Shown: positions 9,760 to 18,918, counted from the stretch's first letter. The stretch is 64,000 nt of DNA from Bifidobacterium breve (GCA_945889475.1 CAMDBT010000002.1:62001-126000), one strand, 5' to 3'. The notes: generated from the letters alone by a model not told the origin. Program-made: numbers and translations.

Positions 9760-10307
9760 TTCCGATCGCGACCGTCTTTGTCGACCGCGACGGCGTTATC
9801 AACCGTAAGCTGCCCGATGGCGAATACGTCAACAGCCTCGATCAGTTCGACCTTCTCCCCGGCAGCGTAGAGGCGCTCGCTGCGCTCTCAAACGCCGGCT
9901 CGCGCGTGATTGTCGTGACAAACCAACAGGGAGTCGGCAAGGGTCTCACGCAGCCGCACGCGCTCGATCAGATTCATCAGAGACTACGTGCCGCAGTCGC
10001 GGCCGCGGGCGGTGTGCTCACGGCGATCATCGTCTGCCCGCACATAGAGGGCAGCTGCGATTGCCGTAAACCGCGGATCGGTCTTTTCGTTGAGGCGAAG
10101 CGGCGCTATCCGCAGATCGAATTCTCCGACTCGGTGGTGATCGGCGACTCGACCTGCGACATCGAAGCGGCTGGGCAGATTGGCGCTAATGCGATTCTTG
10201 TGACCGACGAGCAGGGCGAGCCGGCAAGTGGTCGTAGCACTGTGAGCTCGCTGGCCGGCGCAGTGGAGCTGTTGCTGACCCCAGAGCGCGCCGACAATGA
10301 AGTTTGA
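9756..10307 (+). CDS. gmhB: Heptose 1,7-bisphosphate 7-phosphatase (GmhB)
   Basis: HAD-superfamily phosphatase of 183 residues. The nucleophile motif is VFVDRDGVINRK, motif II is VVTNQQGVGKGL, and the zinc loop CPHIEGSCDCRKP is a short form of the GmhB zinc site. VIGDSTCDIEAA supplies the Mg-binding Asp. It removes the C7 phosphate of heptose 1,7-bisphosphate before nucleotidyl transfer. The start GTG overlaps the gmhA stop by 4 bases. The final guanylyltransferase (HddC) is not in the window. Confidence 0.93.
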   Translation: MIPIATVFVDRDGVINRKLPDGEYVNSLDQFDLLPGSVEALAALSNAGSRVIVVTNQQGVGKGLTQPHALDQIHQRLRAAVAAAGGVLTAIIVCPHIEGSCDCRKPRIGLFVEAKRRYPQIEFSDSVVIGDSTCDIEAAGQIGANAILVTDEQGEPASGRSTVSSLAGAVELLLTPERADNEV

Positions 10308-11037
10308 GAGCCCGCCCCGCGAGCACGGACTGGAGCGGGTTCGTCAGTTGTGGACGCTGTGGCGAAACGAGCCATCTGATCCTGGCCCGTTCTACTCCTT
10401 GATGGCGACCGAAGCGGCCGCTCAGCTCGACGTTGAAGTTGGTCCGCTAGCAGGTCAGCGAATCGCTGACCTAGGCTGCGGGCCTGGTTTCTACAGCCGC
10501 AGTCTTCGCGACGCGGGCGCCGAGGTAGTCCCGATCGATAACTCTCTTGGCGAGCTTTCGCTTCAAGGCGAGCCGCCGCCTGGCTTCGTGCTAGCTGATG
10601 CCAGCGACCTGCCGTTTCCCGACCGATCGTTCGATGGTGTGTTCTGCTCGAATCTGCTCGAGCACACGCCAAACTCGCCTGACGTTCTGACCGAGATCAC
10701 CCGCGTGCTCAAGACCGGTGGGTGGGGCTACCTGTCATGGACGAATTGGTATTCGCCTTGGGGCGGCCACGACATTGCTCCTTACCACTTCCTCGGTGTT
10801 CGGGTCGGACCAAGGGTCTACCAGATGCTCCACGGGCCGCCCGCAAAGAACGTCGTCGGCAAGACCTTGTGGCCGGTTCACATCGGGCAGACGCTGCGGC
10901 TGCTGGAACGCGATGATGCGATCGAAGTCACGCGAGTTGAGCCTCGCTATTGGCCCCAGTTTCGGTTCATCATGCGGATCCCGGGGCTCCGCGAACTGCT
11001 CTCGTGGAACTGCGTTGTGTACTTCCGCAAGCGGTGA
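10297..11037 (+). CDS. Class I SAM-dependent methyltransferase
   Basis: This 246-residue protein has the SAM-binding motif IADLGCGPGFYSRSL, then DLPFPDRSFDGVFCSNLLEH and VLKTGGWGYLSWTNWYSPWGG, matching the Methyltransf_11 group. Its start overlaps the 3' end of gmhB by 11 bases, so it is the fourth gene of the heptose operon. Methylation of a heptose-containing glycan or its precursor is a reasonable guess, not shown by sequence. It converges with the next methyltransferase gene. Confidence 0.85.
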   Translation: MKFESPPREHGLERVRQLWTLWRNEPSDPGPFYSLMATEAAAQLDVEVGPLAGQRIADLGCGPGFYSRSLRDAGAEVVPIDNSLGELSLQGEPPPGFVLADASDLPFPDRSFDGVFCSNLLEHTPNSPDVLTEITRVLKTGGWGYLSWTNWYSPWGGHDIAPYHFLGVRVGPRVYQMLHGPPAKNVVGKTLWPVHIGQTLRLLERDDAIEVTRVEPRYWPQFRFIMRIPGLRELLSWNCVVYFRKR

Positions 11038-11057
11038 GGTCGGCGGCAGGTTCTGTC

Positions 11058-11837
11058 TCAGTACGGCCAGCTGCCGTCGTGGCCGAAAACGCGTGTCAGA
11101 CGACCAAGTTTCGCCGTGATCAGCAGCTTGATCACTAGGTTGCGGGCGAACAAACCGAGTTGAGCCGTCTGGCGAGCGGCGTTGGAAGCGCGCTGCCTGT
11201 GGGACAGCGTCGTAGCGCAGTACTGAGCGAGCGAACCATCTCGGCCGACGTAGAGCCACCGTGATGAAGCGAACAGTAGGCGCATGCTGGCAAGCGTTAC
11301 GCCGATCGACGAGAAGGCGTCATGGATAAGCATCAATCCACCGTCGCTCCTGACGCGATCGCCCCAGCGAGCTATGTCGTCGCGGGCCGGCGCGTAGCGG
11401 TGAGCACCGTCGATATAGAGCAGGTCAATCCGGCCCGTTACGCCGTCGAGCGCGGCCATAGCACCAGAGCGTTGCCGGATCAGGGTGACCCGATCCGAGA
11501 GGCCTGCTCGCGCCATCTGCCCGGTGAAAAGCGCCATGTCAGCTTCTCCGCGGTCTCTGTCCTCCGAGATCTCCTGCGGCCCGCGATCGCTGCCGAGGAA
11601 CGGATCAACAGCGAAGACGCGCACGTCGGACGACGATCCAAGGCTGAGCACGGTTGTTGAGCGCCCGCGGAACGAGCCGATTTCAACGATCTGGCCTGCG
11701 GCGGGAACCTGATTGGCTGCGCGCCAAAGCCGCGTTGCCTGCGCGCGAGTTAGCCAGCCTTCGACCCCTTCGATCGCTTCGAGCGTGGTGGTGAGAGGGA
11801 CGCTTGCCGCGCTGTCTGCGTGAGGTGGGGATTCCAT
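11058..11837 (-). CDS. Class I SAM-dependent methyltransferase (Methyltransf_24/CmcI-like)
   Basis: About 259 residues. GQIVEIGSFRGRSTTVLS is the SAM-binding loop, and LLYIDGAHRYAPARDDIARW with GGLMLIHDAF matches the Methyltransf_24/cephalosporin-hydroxylase-like group, which acts on O-positions of sugars or small molecules. The ORF track starts at 11927, but the ATG at 11837 (MESPPHADSA) is preceded by TATCAT at the right distance and avoids overlap with the promoter of the divergent AftD-like gene. Confidence 0.8.
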   Translation of the reverse strand: MESPPHADSAASVPLTTTLEAIEGVEGWLTRAQATRLWRAANQVPAAGQIVEIGSFRGRSTTVLSLGSSSDVRVFAVDPFLGSDRGPQEISEDRDRGEADMALFTGQMARAGLSDRVTLIRQRSGAMAALDGVTGRIDLLYIDGAHRYAPARDDIARWGDRVRSDGGLMLIHDAFSSIGVTLASMRLLFASSRWLYVGRDGSLAQYCATTLSHRQRASNAARQTAQLGLFARNLVIKLLITAKLGRLTRVFGHDGSWPY

Positions 11838-11845
11838 GTCGCTGC

Positions 11846-11851
11846 ATGATA
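11846..11851 (-). promoter_or_regulatory. Putative leaderless -10 (TATCAT)
   Basis: TATCAT on the minus strand lies 8 bases before the methyltransferase ATG at 11837. Confidence 0.4.
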
Positions 11852-11932
11852 TTCGCAGATCGCGCTGGCGGCCTGCCGGGGCGTTCCGTTGCTCAAGCAC
11901 CGCTCCGTTCGGAGATTTGGCGTACACTAGCT

Positions 11933-11938
11933 TAGGAT
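11933..11938 (+). promoter_or_regulatory. Putative leaderless -10 of the AftD-like gene (TAGGAT)
   Basis: TAGGAT lies 6 bases before the GTG at 11945. A second TANNNT (TACACT, 11923-11928) lies 10 bases further up. Confidence 0.45.
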
Positions 11939-11944
11939 CCCGCT

Positions 11945-14900
11945 GTGGTCGACGTGATTAAGAAAGCGCTTCAGCGACCGCCGGCCCCGGTTCTGCTCGC
12001 AGGCTTCGCGATGCTGTTGGCCTTCTGGCAGAGGCCGTACGAAGCGTTCAGCGACACGCGCGCGGAACTTGCCATCGATCCAGGCCTATTCCTCGCGCGT
12101 GCGCTGACGGTGTGGAACTCGACCTTCGACCTCGGCAGCGTTCAGAGCAGCCAGTTCATCGGTTACGCGTTCCCATCTGGCCCCTTCTTTACTCTCGGCA
12201 ACAACGCGGGTCTTCCGGTGGGGGTGGCACAGCGGCTCTGGATCGGCGGCATCTTGGCGTTGGCGGGCTGGGGTGCATGGCTCGCTGTGCGCGAATTCTT
12301 CCCGGCCCGTCGGCGCGGCGCCGGGCTCATAGCCGGCTTGCTCTTCATCGCCAATCCGTATGTTCTCATCGTCCTAAACAGGGGGAGCGCTTGGTTGCTC
12401 GCCTACGCTGCGCTTCCGTGGCTCTTGATCTGGACCCTGCGCGGCGTCAATCAGCCGCGTGGCTGGCGCTACCCAGCAGCTTTCGGCCTGACCCTGCTCG
12501 CGACTGAAGCTGGCCTGAACCTCGCGCTCGTGGTTTGGCCGCTCCTGGCAAGCGGGCTGCTGATGCTCGTCTTGCTCGTTGATGGCAAGAGTCTCGCGCA
12601 GCTCTACTCGTTCGTCTGGCGCACAGCGCTCTGCGCGCTCGCGGTTTCAATCTGGTGGGTCGTGCCGGTTATTGCTCAAGTCAGGTTTGGCACTGACTAC
12701 CTGACCTTCACCGAGCACGCTGAGACAATCCTTAGTACTCCCAGCAGCTCCGAGTCATTCAGGCTGCTGGGGTACTGGGTCTCGTACATTGACGGCTACC
12801 CGGCGCCCGGCCCGATGATTCCAGCCGTCGTGGCCTACCTGATAAGCGTGCCGACGATCCTCGCGACGTTTCTAATTCCCGTCCTCGCGATCACTGGGGC
12901 CCTCTTCTCTAGGGCGCGGATCTCGGCAATCTACTTCGCGTTGCTGTTGGCGCTGGCGGTGCTTGTGATGTCGCTCGGGTTCCCGCCCGAAGGACTGGTT
13001 GGCAAGGCGGTTGTCAACGCGTACTACGACGCCGGCCCGCTCCAGTTCCTGCGCACCACTTACAAAGCAGCGCCGCTCGCTGCGCTGGCCCTTTCGGTTC
13101 TGGCCGGAACATCGTTGGCAAGCCTCCTAGCTCTAGTGCGTAACCTCAACCTGTCGATCACGGTGAGGCGGCTGGACTCACGCTGGCTCTGGTCGGGGTC
13201 GGTTGTGGCGGTAGTCTTGCTGATCGTTCTCTGGGGGCGGCCGATCTGGGCTGGCAGCGCGATCGACAAGCAGCTCTTCTTTGGCTCCGTTCCGGCGGCG
13301 TGGACCGAGGCCGTTGCGGATGCTCAGAAGACCACTCCGGCAGATACACGGATAGCTGTCCTCCCGGGTGATCTATTCGGTTGGTACGAGTGGGGCGGCA
13401 CGCTAACGTCGGTGGTTCCCGGAATCTCCCAAAGGCCGGTGCTAGTGCGTCAGATTTTGCGTGCGGCGCCACCGTCCGCCGCGCAACTGCTCGAAAGCGT
13501 TGACAGCCGGATTCAGCAGGATCGCCTGACCCCGGGGCAGCTCAAGCCACTGCTTCAGCTGATGGGGGTCGGAAGGGTGCTAGTTGGGAGCGATGGATCC
13601 ACTGAGCGCGGCGAGTCGATTGATGCCGCGCGCGCTGCGGTGGTCCTCGGCCAGCAGGCTGGCTTCAATGAGCCAACTTCAGAGTTTGGTCCGCGCCATA
13701 CGAAGACGCCGCCAGCAGATCGCAGCGGGCCAAGCGTCACGCTCAGCGAGGTCAGAGCTTACGCCGTGCCGCGCCCAGCTGAGCCGCGGATTACCCGGGC
13801 CCACCCGGCTGGCGGAGCAAAGATTGTTGACGGTGACGCTGACGGAGTGGTCGCACTGGCTGGCGTTGGCGCACTTGATCCGCGGCGTGCATTGTTCTAC
13901 GCCGGCGACCTTTCGCGCCCGGCAGCGCAGGATCTCCTCGCTGAGAGCCCAACGCTTAGCTTTACTGACAGCAACCGTCGTCGGTACAGACTAGGAAGCG
14001 CCGTTGTCGCCAACCTGGGGCCGACGCTGGCCGCGAGCGAGCCGATCGATCGCATGTTCCCGGTCTATGACCCGTTTCCCGCGGCGGGCCTCGGCGCACG
14101 GACCGTTGCCGTCTACTCGGGGATCAAGTCGATTACCTCGCCGGCCAAACCTAGTTTCTTGTTGTTCCCGGAGCATCGTCCTTTCGCAGCGCTCGACGGC
14201 GACCGTTCAACCGCCTGGATTGCGCAGAGCGACAAGCCCTCGGAGCAGTACATCGAGGTCGTGTTCGCGCGGCCGCTCGAAGCGAATTCGTTCGACCTAC
14301 GGCCGCACATTGACCGCGCTGGCGCCACGCGCAGAATCGCGGTTTCAGTCAATGGCGGACCGGAACGGCGGCAGCGCGTTAGAAACGGCTGGAACAGGGT
14401 GACACTCGGTCAGGTCGCGGTGCGGAAGGTTCGGATTCGCGTCATCGGCACAGTCGGCATCTTCGGCCTCACGAAGGGTGGCATTGATGAGGTCCGTTTC
14501 CCGGGTGTTCGGGTGAGCGAAGCTCTGCGCCTGCCGACGAGACTCTCGGGGTTGGTAGCTGGGGGCGACCTGACCTCGGTGCCGATGCAGATCGTGCTCG
14601 AGCGGTCAACGGCGGACTTCCCGCGCAGATCAGGTGAGCGGATTGGGCCGGCGTTTGCGGGCAGCGCCAGCGACATGGCCGACAGCGAGGCTGGTATGCG
14701 ACGAATCGTAACGTTGCCGGCTAAGCGCGGATTCGCAGTCGAGGGGTGGGCTTCGTTGAGGCCAGCGGCTTCCGATTCGGCGATTGATCGGTTGGTCGGC
14801 ACAACGGGGAGCACCAGGTTCACCAGCTCCAGCCGGCGCGAGGGACTTGGCCGCTTCCGTTCCTCTTCGGCGTTTGATCGCAACCCAGCAACCTCGTGGC

Positions 14901-16180
14901 AGGCAGAGTTCGATGCCGAAAACCTGCCTTGGCTAGAGGTGGCCAGCGCGACGGCGTTTGGTGCTCGCGAGTTAGCGTTGAAGTTCCCTCGTGGCCGGTA
15001 TCTACGGCCGACGCGAGTAACTGTTGGCACTCCGGCCGGTGAATTCCAGCGCAAGGTCGATGTTGACGGTCGGATCCAATTGCCGGTTTCGGTAACAACT
15101 AGGACTCTGCGCTTGACGATCACGCGCGTCGCGCGGCTGCCAACTACGAAGGTTGTCCGCGCGCAGACTCGCACCGTTGCAATCGCAGAAGTTGAAGGTG
15201 CTGACATCCCGTCCGCCAACGTGCGCAGCACGGGGCAGTTCGGATCGCGTTGCGGTGCACTGTCGATCACCCAGGGGCGCACTCAACTGGCGCTGCGCGT
15301 GGCTGGCGACGTCACCGCGCTCAATGACGGCGGGGCACTCGCGCTTAGTCAGTGTGCCTCCCGCAAGCTCGTGCTCGGCCGCGGTTCAAGCCTCGTTGTT
15401 GCCAACCCGGGGCCGGTCTTCGCTCCCGATGCGCTTCGGCTTGACGGAGCGCCGGTCAGACCGCTTCCGGATAGGCGCGAACTCGCGGGCGCATCTCCGA
15501 GTGGCCGGATAACGCTGGACGGGCCAGGATGGCTCGCGCTGGGTCAGAGCTACTCGCCAGGGTGGCGGGCCTGGTGCCGCGCGACTTCCGGCCAAGAGCG
15601 AGAGCTGGGACCACCGGTCCAAATCGACGGGTTTGCTAATGGTTGGAGGATCAACGGCCGAAGTTGCGCTGCCGCTCGATTCGCTTTCGGGCCACAGAGA
15701 AGCGCCACGGTCGGTTACATCGTTTCGCTGATTGGAACGCTCGTTCTGCTGGTTGTTGTTGGACTCTCTCTGCGCCGCAGACGTCGCACAGAAGGCCCGG
15801 CTAGTGTGGCCGCACCCGCCGTCGAGCAGCTCGAAGTCCAGATTGGCAGCCGCCCCCCAGGGCGTGAGCTGTTCACTGCGCGCCGAGGAGTCCGTTCGCT
15901 CAAGACGACGCCGAATAGTCCAAAGCTCGATTTTGCGGGCAGAGTGATGGTGGCACTCGCTTCAGCCTTGATCGCTGTCGTCGCGTCGCTTTACGTGACC
16001 AGCGTCACGACCGAATATGCGAGCCTCAGCTTTCAATACCCACGTGAGCGTCTTTCTGCTCATTGGCTGGCGCTAGCGGCGGCGCTGCTGTTGCTGCTGG
16101 GGAGCACACTTAGGTTGGTGTCTGTTCGAGTCTCGCGAGCCGTCAAGGACAACAACCTCGGTCGGAGCGAAGAGCAGTGA
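11945..16180 (+). CDS. AftD-like alpha-(1->3)-arabinofuranosyltransferase (GT-C, DUF3367)
   Basis: A 1411-residue membrane enzyme whose length and plan match mycobacterial AftD. The N-terminal GT-C region has the first-loop acidic motif (SDTRAELAIDPGLFLARAL) and the conserved SQFIGYAFPSGPFFTLGN stretch, then many membrane helices to about residue 430. The extracytoplasmic part contains at least two discoidin/F5-8-like carbohydrate-binding segments, near residue 745 (FAALDGDRSTAWIAQ) and near 975 (SSAFDRNPATSWQAEF). More helices lie near 1260, 1335 and 1375. AftD adds arabinofuranose from decaprenyl-phosphate arabinose to arabinan; whether the sugar here is arabinose is unknown. The start is GTG, and the gene overlaps the acyltransferase downstream by 4 bases. 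Confidence 0.85.
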   Translation: MVDVIKKALQRPPAPVLLAGFAMLLAFWQRPYEAFSDTRAELAIDPGLFLARALTVWNSTFDLGSVQSSQFIGYAFPSGPFFTLGNNAGLPVGVAQRLWIGGILALAGWGAWLAVREFFPARRRGAGLIAGLLFIANPYVLIVLNRGSAWLLAYAALPWLLIWTLRGVNQPRGWRYPAAFGLTLLATEAGLNLALVVWPLLASGLLMLVLLVDGKSLAQLYSFVWRTALCALAVSIWWVVPVIAQVRFGTDYLTFTEHAETILSTPSSSESFRLLGYWVSYIDGYPAPGPMIPAVVAYLISVPTILATFLIPVLAITGALFSRARISAIYFALLLALAVLVMSLGFPPEGLVGKAVVNAYYDAGPLQFLRTTYKAAPLAALALSVLAGTSLASLLALVRNLNLSITVRRLDSRWLWSGSVVAVVLLIVLWGRPIWAGSAIDKQLFFGSVPAAWTEAVADAQKTTPADTRIAVLPGDLFGWYEWGGTLTSVVPGISQRPVLVRQILRAAPPSAAQLLESVDSRIQQDRLTPGQLKPLLQLMGVGRVLVGSDGSTERGESIDAARAAVVLGQQAGFNEPTSEFGPRHTKTPPADRSGPSVTLSEVRAYAVPRPAEPRITRAHPAGGAKIVDGDADGVVALAGVGALDPRRALFYAGDLSRPAAQDLLAESPTLSFTDSNRRRYRLGSAVVANLGPTLAASEPIDRMFPVYDPFPAAGLGARTVAVYSGIKSITSPAKPSFLLFPEHRPFAALDGDRSTAWIAQSDKPSEQYIEVVFARPLEANSFDLRPHIDRAGATRRIAVSVNGGPERRQRVRNGWNRVTLGQVAVRKVRIRVIGTVGIFGLTKGGIDEVRFPGVRVSEALRLPTRLSGLVAGGDLTSVPMQIVLERSTADFPRRSGERIGPAFAGSASDMADSEAGMRRIVTLPAKRGFAVEGWASLRPAASDSAIDRLVGTTGSTRFTSSSRREGLGRFRSSSAFDRNPATSWQAEFDAENLPWLEVASATAFGARELALKFPRGRYLRPTRVTVGTPAGEFQRKVDVDGRIQLPVSVTTRTLRLTITRVARLPTTKVVRAQTRTVAIAEVEGADIPSANVRSTGQFGSRCGALSITQGRTQLALRVAGDVTALNDGGALALSQCASRKLVLGRGSSLVVANPGPVFAPDALRLDGAPVRPLPDRRELAGASPSGRITLDGPGWLALGQSYSPGWRAWCRATSGQERELGPPVQIDGFANGWRINGRSCAAARFAFGPQRSATVGYIVSLIGTLVLLVVVGLSLRRRRRTEGPASVAAPAVEQLEVQIGSRPPGRELFTARRGVRSLKTTPNSPKLDFAGRVMVALASALIAVVASLYVTSVTTEYASLSFQYPRERLSAHWLALAAALLLLLGSTLRLVSVRVSRAVKDNNLGRSEEQ

Positions 16181-17403
16181 GCGCGTCGGCGGCCGAGCCA
16201 TCGCAGAACGATCAAGTGCCGGCAGTATTCGAACCGCCACCGGGGAATCCGCGGTTCCCGCTTTTCGACGGGCTTCGAGCAGTCGCAGCGCTCGGCGTGC
16301 TCCTCGGGCATTGCGCCAGCGCTTCGGGGGCCGCTTCGACGACGTTTTTCGGCCACGTTGTGGGCGACCTCCAGTTGGGAGTGACCGTCTTCTTCGTCAT
16401 CTCCGGTTTTCTTCTCTACCGCCCATTCGTCGCCAGCGACATGAGCGGTACTGAGCGTGCCGGACTCCTGACGTTCTACCGGCGCAGGGCGTTGCGGATT
16501 CTGCCCGGCTATTGGTTTGCGCTGATTGCAATATCACTCCTGCCCGGAGTGATTGGCGTGGCCGGCACTGGCTGGTGGCGCTACTTCCTGCTAATCCAGA
16601 ACTATTCAGGATTCGACTTCGCGTTCCGAGCAGGCATCGGTCCGGCTTGGAGCCTCTCCGTTGAGGTCGCGTTCTACGCGCTGTTACCGGCCTTTGCGTT
16701 CGCGCTGCGCCGTTTGGGCGGTAGCAGGCCAGGGCGGCGACTGGCAGTTGACCTTGTGGTGCTAGGTACGCTCGCTGCCGCGTCATCGTTGGCTCGGGCA
16801 CATTTGGTCAGCAGTATCAGCAGCACTGGGCTGCCTGACCCGATGTCGTTGTTGTTGATCATCACACTTCCGTTCTATCTCGCGTGGTTCGCGGTCGGGA
16901 TGGCTTTCGCGTCACTCAGCGCTTATTCCGTTCAGACGCGGCATCAGTCTCGCGCTCTCGCGCTCGCTAGTCGTCACCCAGGGGCCGCGTGGCTGCTGGC
17001 GGCTGCACTGTTTGCGATACTCGTGGTCGCGACACCTGTCCTTACGAGCGGCGAATTGCCCGCCCATCATCTGCTCACGCTATTGGTTGCTGCGGCAGTC
17101 GTCTTCCCCGCCGCATTCCCGGCTCCGGATGGCCGCGGACTGCCGGCGCGGCTGCTGGCCTTGCGCCCCGCAGTTTGGGTCGGGTTGATCTCGTATGGCA
17201 TCTACATCTGGTTCGATCCAATCAAGATTGCCTTGATAGAAATCGGGATCCTCGATGGGAGTTGGCCATTTCTGAGAATTGTGGTTGCGACCGTTGTGCT
17301 CGCCGTTATGGCTGGCGCGTTCAGTTACTACGTCGTGGAAAGGCCATTCCTGCTGCTCAAGTACCGCACCTGGCGAGGGAGGCGAGAGGCCCCGGGTGGC
17401 TGA
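16177..17403 (+). CDS. Acyltransferase 3 family membrane protein (OafA/YrhL-like)
   Basis: A 408-residue multi-pass protein. FDGLRAVAALGVLLGH carries the family's conserved membrane His, followed by GVTVFFVISGFLLYRPF and the RRRALRILPGYW loop. These proteins move acetyl or other acyl groups across the membrane onto surface glycans. The GTG start overlaps the stop of the AftD-like gene (GTGA), so the two are likely coupled and may act on the same polymer. A paralogue lies at 34174-35388. Confidence 0.88.
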   Translation: MSASAAEPSQNDQVPAVFEPPPGNPRFPLFDGLRAVAALGVLLGHCASASGAASTTFFGHVVGDLQLGVTVFFVISGFLLYRPFVASDMSGTERAGLLTFYRRRALRILPGYWFALIAISLLPGVIGVAGTGWWRYFLLIQNYSGFDFAFRAGIGPAWSLSVEVAFYALLPAFAFALRRLGGSRPGRRLAVDLVVLGTLAAASSLARAHLVSSISSTGLPDPMSLLLIITLPFYLAWFAVGMAFASLSAYSVQTRHQSRALALASRHPGAAWLLAAALFAILVVATPVLTSGELPAHHLLTLLVAAAVVFPAAFPAPDGRGLPARLLALRPAVWVGLISYGIYIWFDPIKIALIEIGILDGSWPFLRIVVATVVLAVMAGAFSYYVVERPFLLLKYRTWRGRREAPGG

Positions 17404-18061
17404 TTCGGCCAGCCAGCAGGAGGAGGCTCTCGGTGAGCTCGCCATCGGCTGCACTCGCTGCAGTCAGCTCGCGGCCACTCGCACACAGGTCGTTTTCGCA
17501 AGCGGGACTACGAATGCAGATCTGATGCTGATTGGCGAAGCGCCCGGCGCCAGCGAGGATCGCGAGGGAACGCCATTCGTTGGAGCCTCGGGGAAGCTGC
17601 TCAGCGGCCTGTTGGCCGGCATTGGGTTGACGCGCGAAGAGGTCTATGTCACGAACGTGCTCAAGTGTCGGCCGCCAGACAATCGTGACCCGCGCGCCGA
17701 TGAGATAGCGAACTGCGCGCCGTTCCTGCGCAGCCAAGTTGAGCTGGTAGCGCCGATCGTCGTCGTCACGCTTGGCAACTTTGCGACGAAGCTGCTGCGC
17801 CAAGATGACACCGCGATCACGGCAATTCACGGCAAGGCCGCACTGCATTCGTTTGGCGCAATGACGGTTTGGCTCTATCCCGTCTTTCACCCCGCCGCTG
17901 CGCTCTACCGTAGACCGAACTTGGAGCTGCTCCGTGAGGATTTCGCACGCTTGCCCAAGCTACTCGCCGCTGGCGCGCCGAAGCAGCGTGCAACCGGCGC
18001 GCCGAAGCCGAAGTCAGCGCGCGCGGAGGACGGAGGAGTCCCTCAACTCGATCTATTCTGA
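17396..18061 (+). CDS. Family 4 (4Fe-4S) uracil-DNA glycosylase with C-terminal clamp-binding-like motif
   Basis: About 221 residues. Family 4 motifs are present: GEAPGASEDREGTPFVGASG (motif 1 with the catalytic-region Glu/Asp) and the motif 2 His in VFHPAAALY. The four Fe-S cysteines look intact (CTRC, CRPP, ANC). It removes uracil from DNA at the start of base-excision repair. The last residues are PQLDLF, an exact fit to the QL[SD]LF bacterial sliding-clamp-binding consensus, joined to the catalytic domain by an Ala/Pro/Lys-rich linker. The GTG at 17396 overlaps the acyltransferase end; the track start at 17279 is too early. The tail overlaps the convergent GT2 gene by 19 bases. Confidence 0.92.
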   Translation: MADSASQQEEALGELAIGCTRCSQLAATRTQVVFASGTTNADLMLIGEAPGASEDREGTPFVGASGKLLSGLLAGIGLTREEVYVTNVLKCRPPDNRDPRADEIANCAPFLRSQVELVAPIVVVTLGNFATKLLRQDDTAITAIHGKAALHSFGAMTVWLYPVFHPAAALYRRPNLELLREDFARLPKLLAAGAPKQRATGAPKPKSARAEDGGVPQLDLF

Positions 18062-18918
18062 GCGCGCCGCAGGGCCGTGATGAGCATCTCGTTACGGGCT
18101 CTGTCGCGACCCGCCATGATGCGAAGCGTGAAGGTCAAATACTGGCTTCGGTCGTCTCGTGCAACGGCGCGAGCGCCGAGCTGGCGGCCGATCACCTCGC
18201 GTCGGCGCCAAGCTTGACGATCGAGCCTAGTTTGATCTGTCGTCCCGCCGCTGGTGTGGGCACCGCGGTGAACGAGCTTCACGGCAGGGTCGAGGGTCGT
18301 TGGGATAGCAAGTGCCCGCGCGCGCAGGCAAAGGTCAAGATCTTCTGCGAAGAGGAAGTCTTCAGCGTTGAACGGGCCAAGCTCGCGAAGGAGCTTGGTT
18401 TGCGCGACCAGACAGGCGCCAATCGCCCAACCAACGACGCGCTCGCGCTCCGACCGGAACGGCTGCGCGCGCTCGCGAAGGCGCCTCGGCAGCAAGCGTG
18501 GAACGGTCACCGCGGCGAGGTAACCATCCCAGCTGCCGGGCAGCGGGTGCGCACTGTCCTGAATGGTTCCGTCGTCATTGAGCAGTCTCGGCGCCATCAG
18601 CGCGCGGCGACCCTCGGCAGCGGCGACCAGTCGTTCAAGGCCCGCGTCAACCAATCGGCAGTCAGGATTGAGCAGCACACTGACCGCTTCGGTTGCTGCA
18701 GCTAGGGCTGCGTTGTTTGCCGCGCCGAATCCGGGGTTGCCATCCATCACGATCACTTCCGCGCCGCGCGAGCCTGCCAGCGCGGCGCCGTTATCGCTCG
18801 AGCCGCTGTCAACGCAGATGATCTGAGGCCGGATACTCAGATGCCGGTCAACCGAATCGAGCAGCGCTTCGAGCTCCCCAGATGAATTGTGCAGCACGAC
18901 ACAGAGCGAGAAAGTCAT
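18043..18918 (-). CDS. GT2 family glycosyltransferase (rhamnosyltransferase-like)
   Basis: About 291 residues. The GT-A fold opens with TFSLCVVLHNSSGELEALL, then IICVDSGSSDNGAAL, the NPGFGAANNAAL motif of rhamnosyltransferase-type GT2 enzymes, and LLNPDCRLVD as the DxD-like metal site. The C-terminal AEDLDLCLRARA is the usual acceptor/base region. The start at ATG 18918 overlaps the stop of the upstream GT4 gene by 4 bases (ATGA), so the two form an operon. The ORF track start at 18975 is upstream of the conserved N-terminus. Confidence 0.87.
   Translation of the reverse strand: MTFSLCVVLHNSSGELEALLDSVDRHLSIRPQIICVDSGSSDNGAALAGSRGAEVIVMDGNPGFGAANNAALAAATEAVSVLLNPDCRLVDAGLERLVAAAEGRRALMAPRLLNDDGTIQDSAHPLPGSWDGYLAAVTVPRLLPRRLRERAQPFRSERERVVGWAIGACLVAQTKLLRELGPFNAEDFLFAEDLDLCLRARALAIPTTLDPAVKLVHRGAHTSGGTTDQTRLDRQAWRRREVIGRQLGARAVARDDRSQYLTFTLRIMAGRDRARNEMLITALRRAQNRSS

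Noticed and set aside
14410-15282. 290-residue minus-strand ORF
   Set aside because: It is antisense to the AftD-like gene, with Arg/Ser/Thr-rich shadow composition and no recognisable motif.
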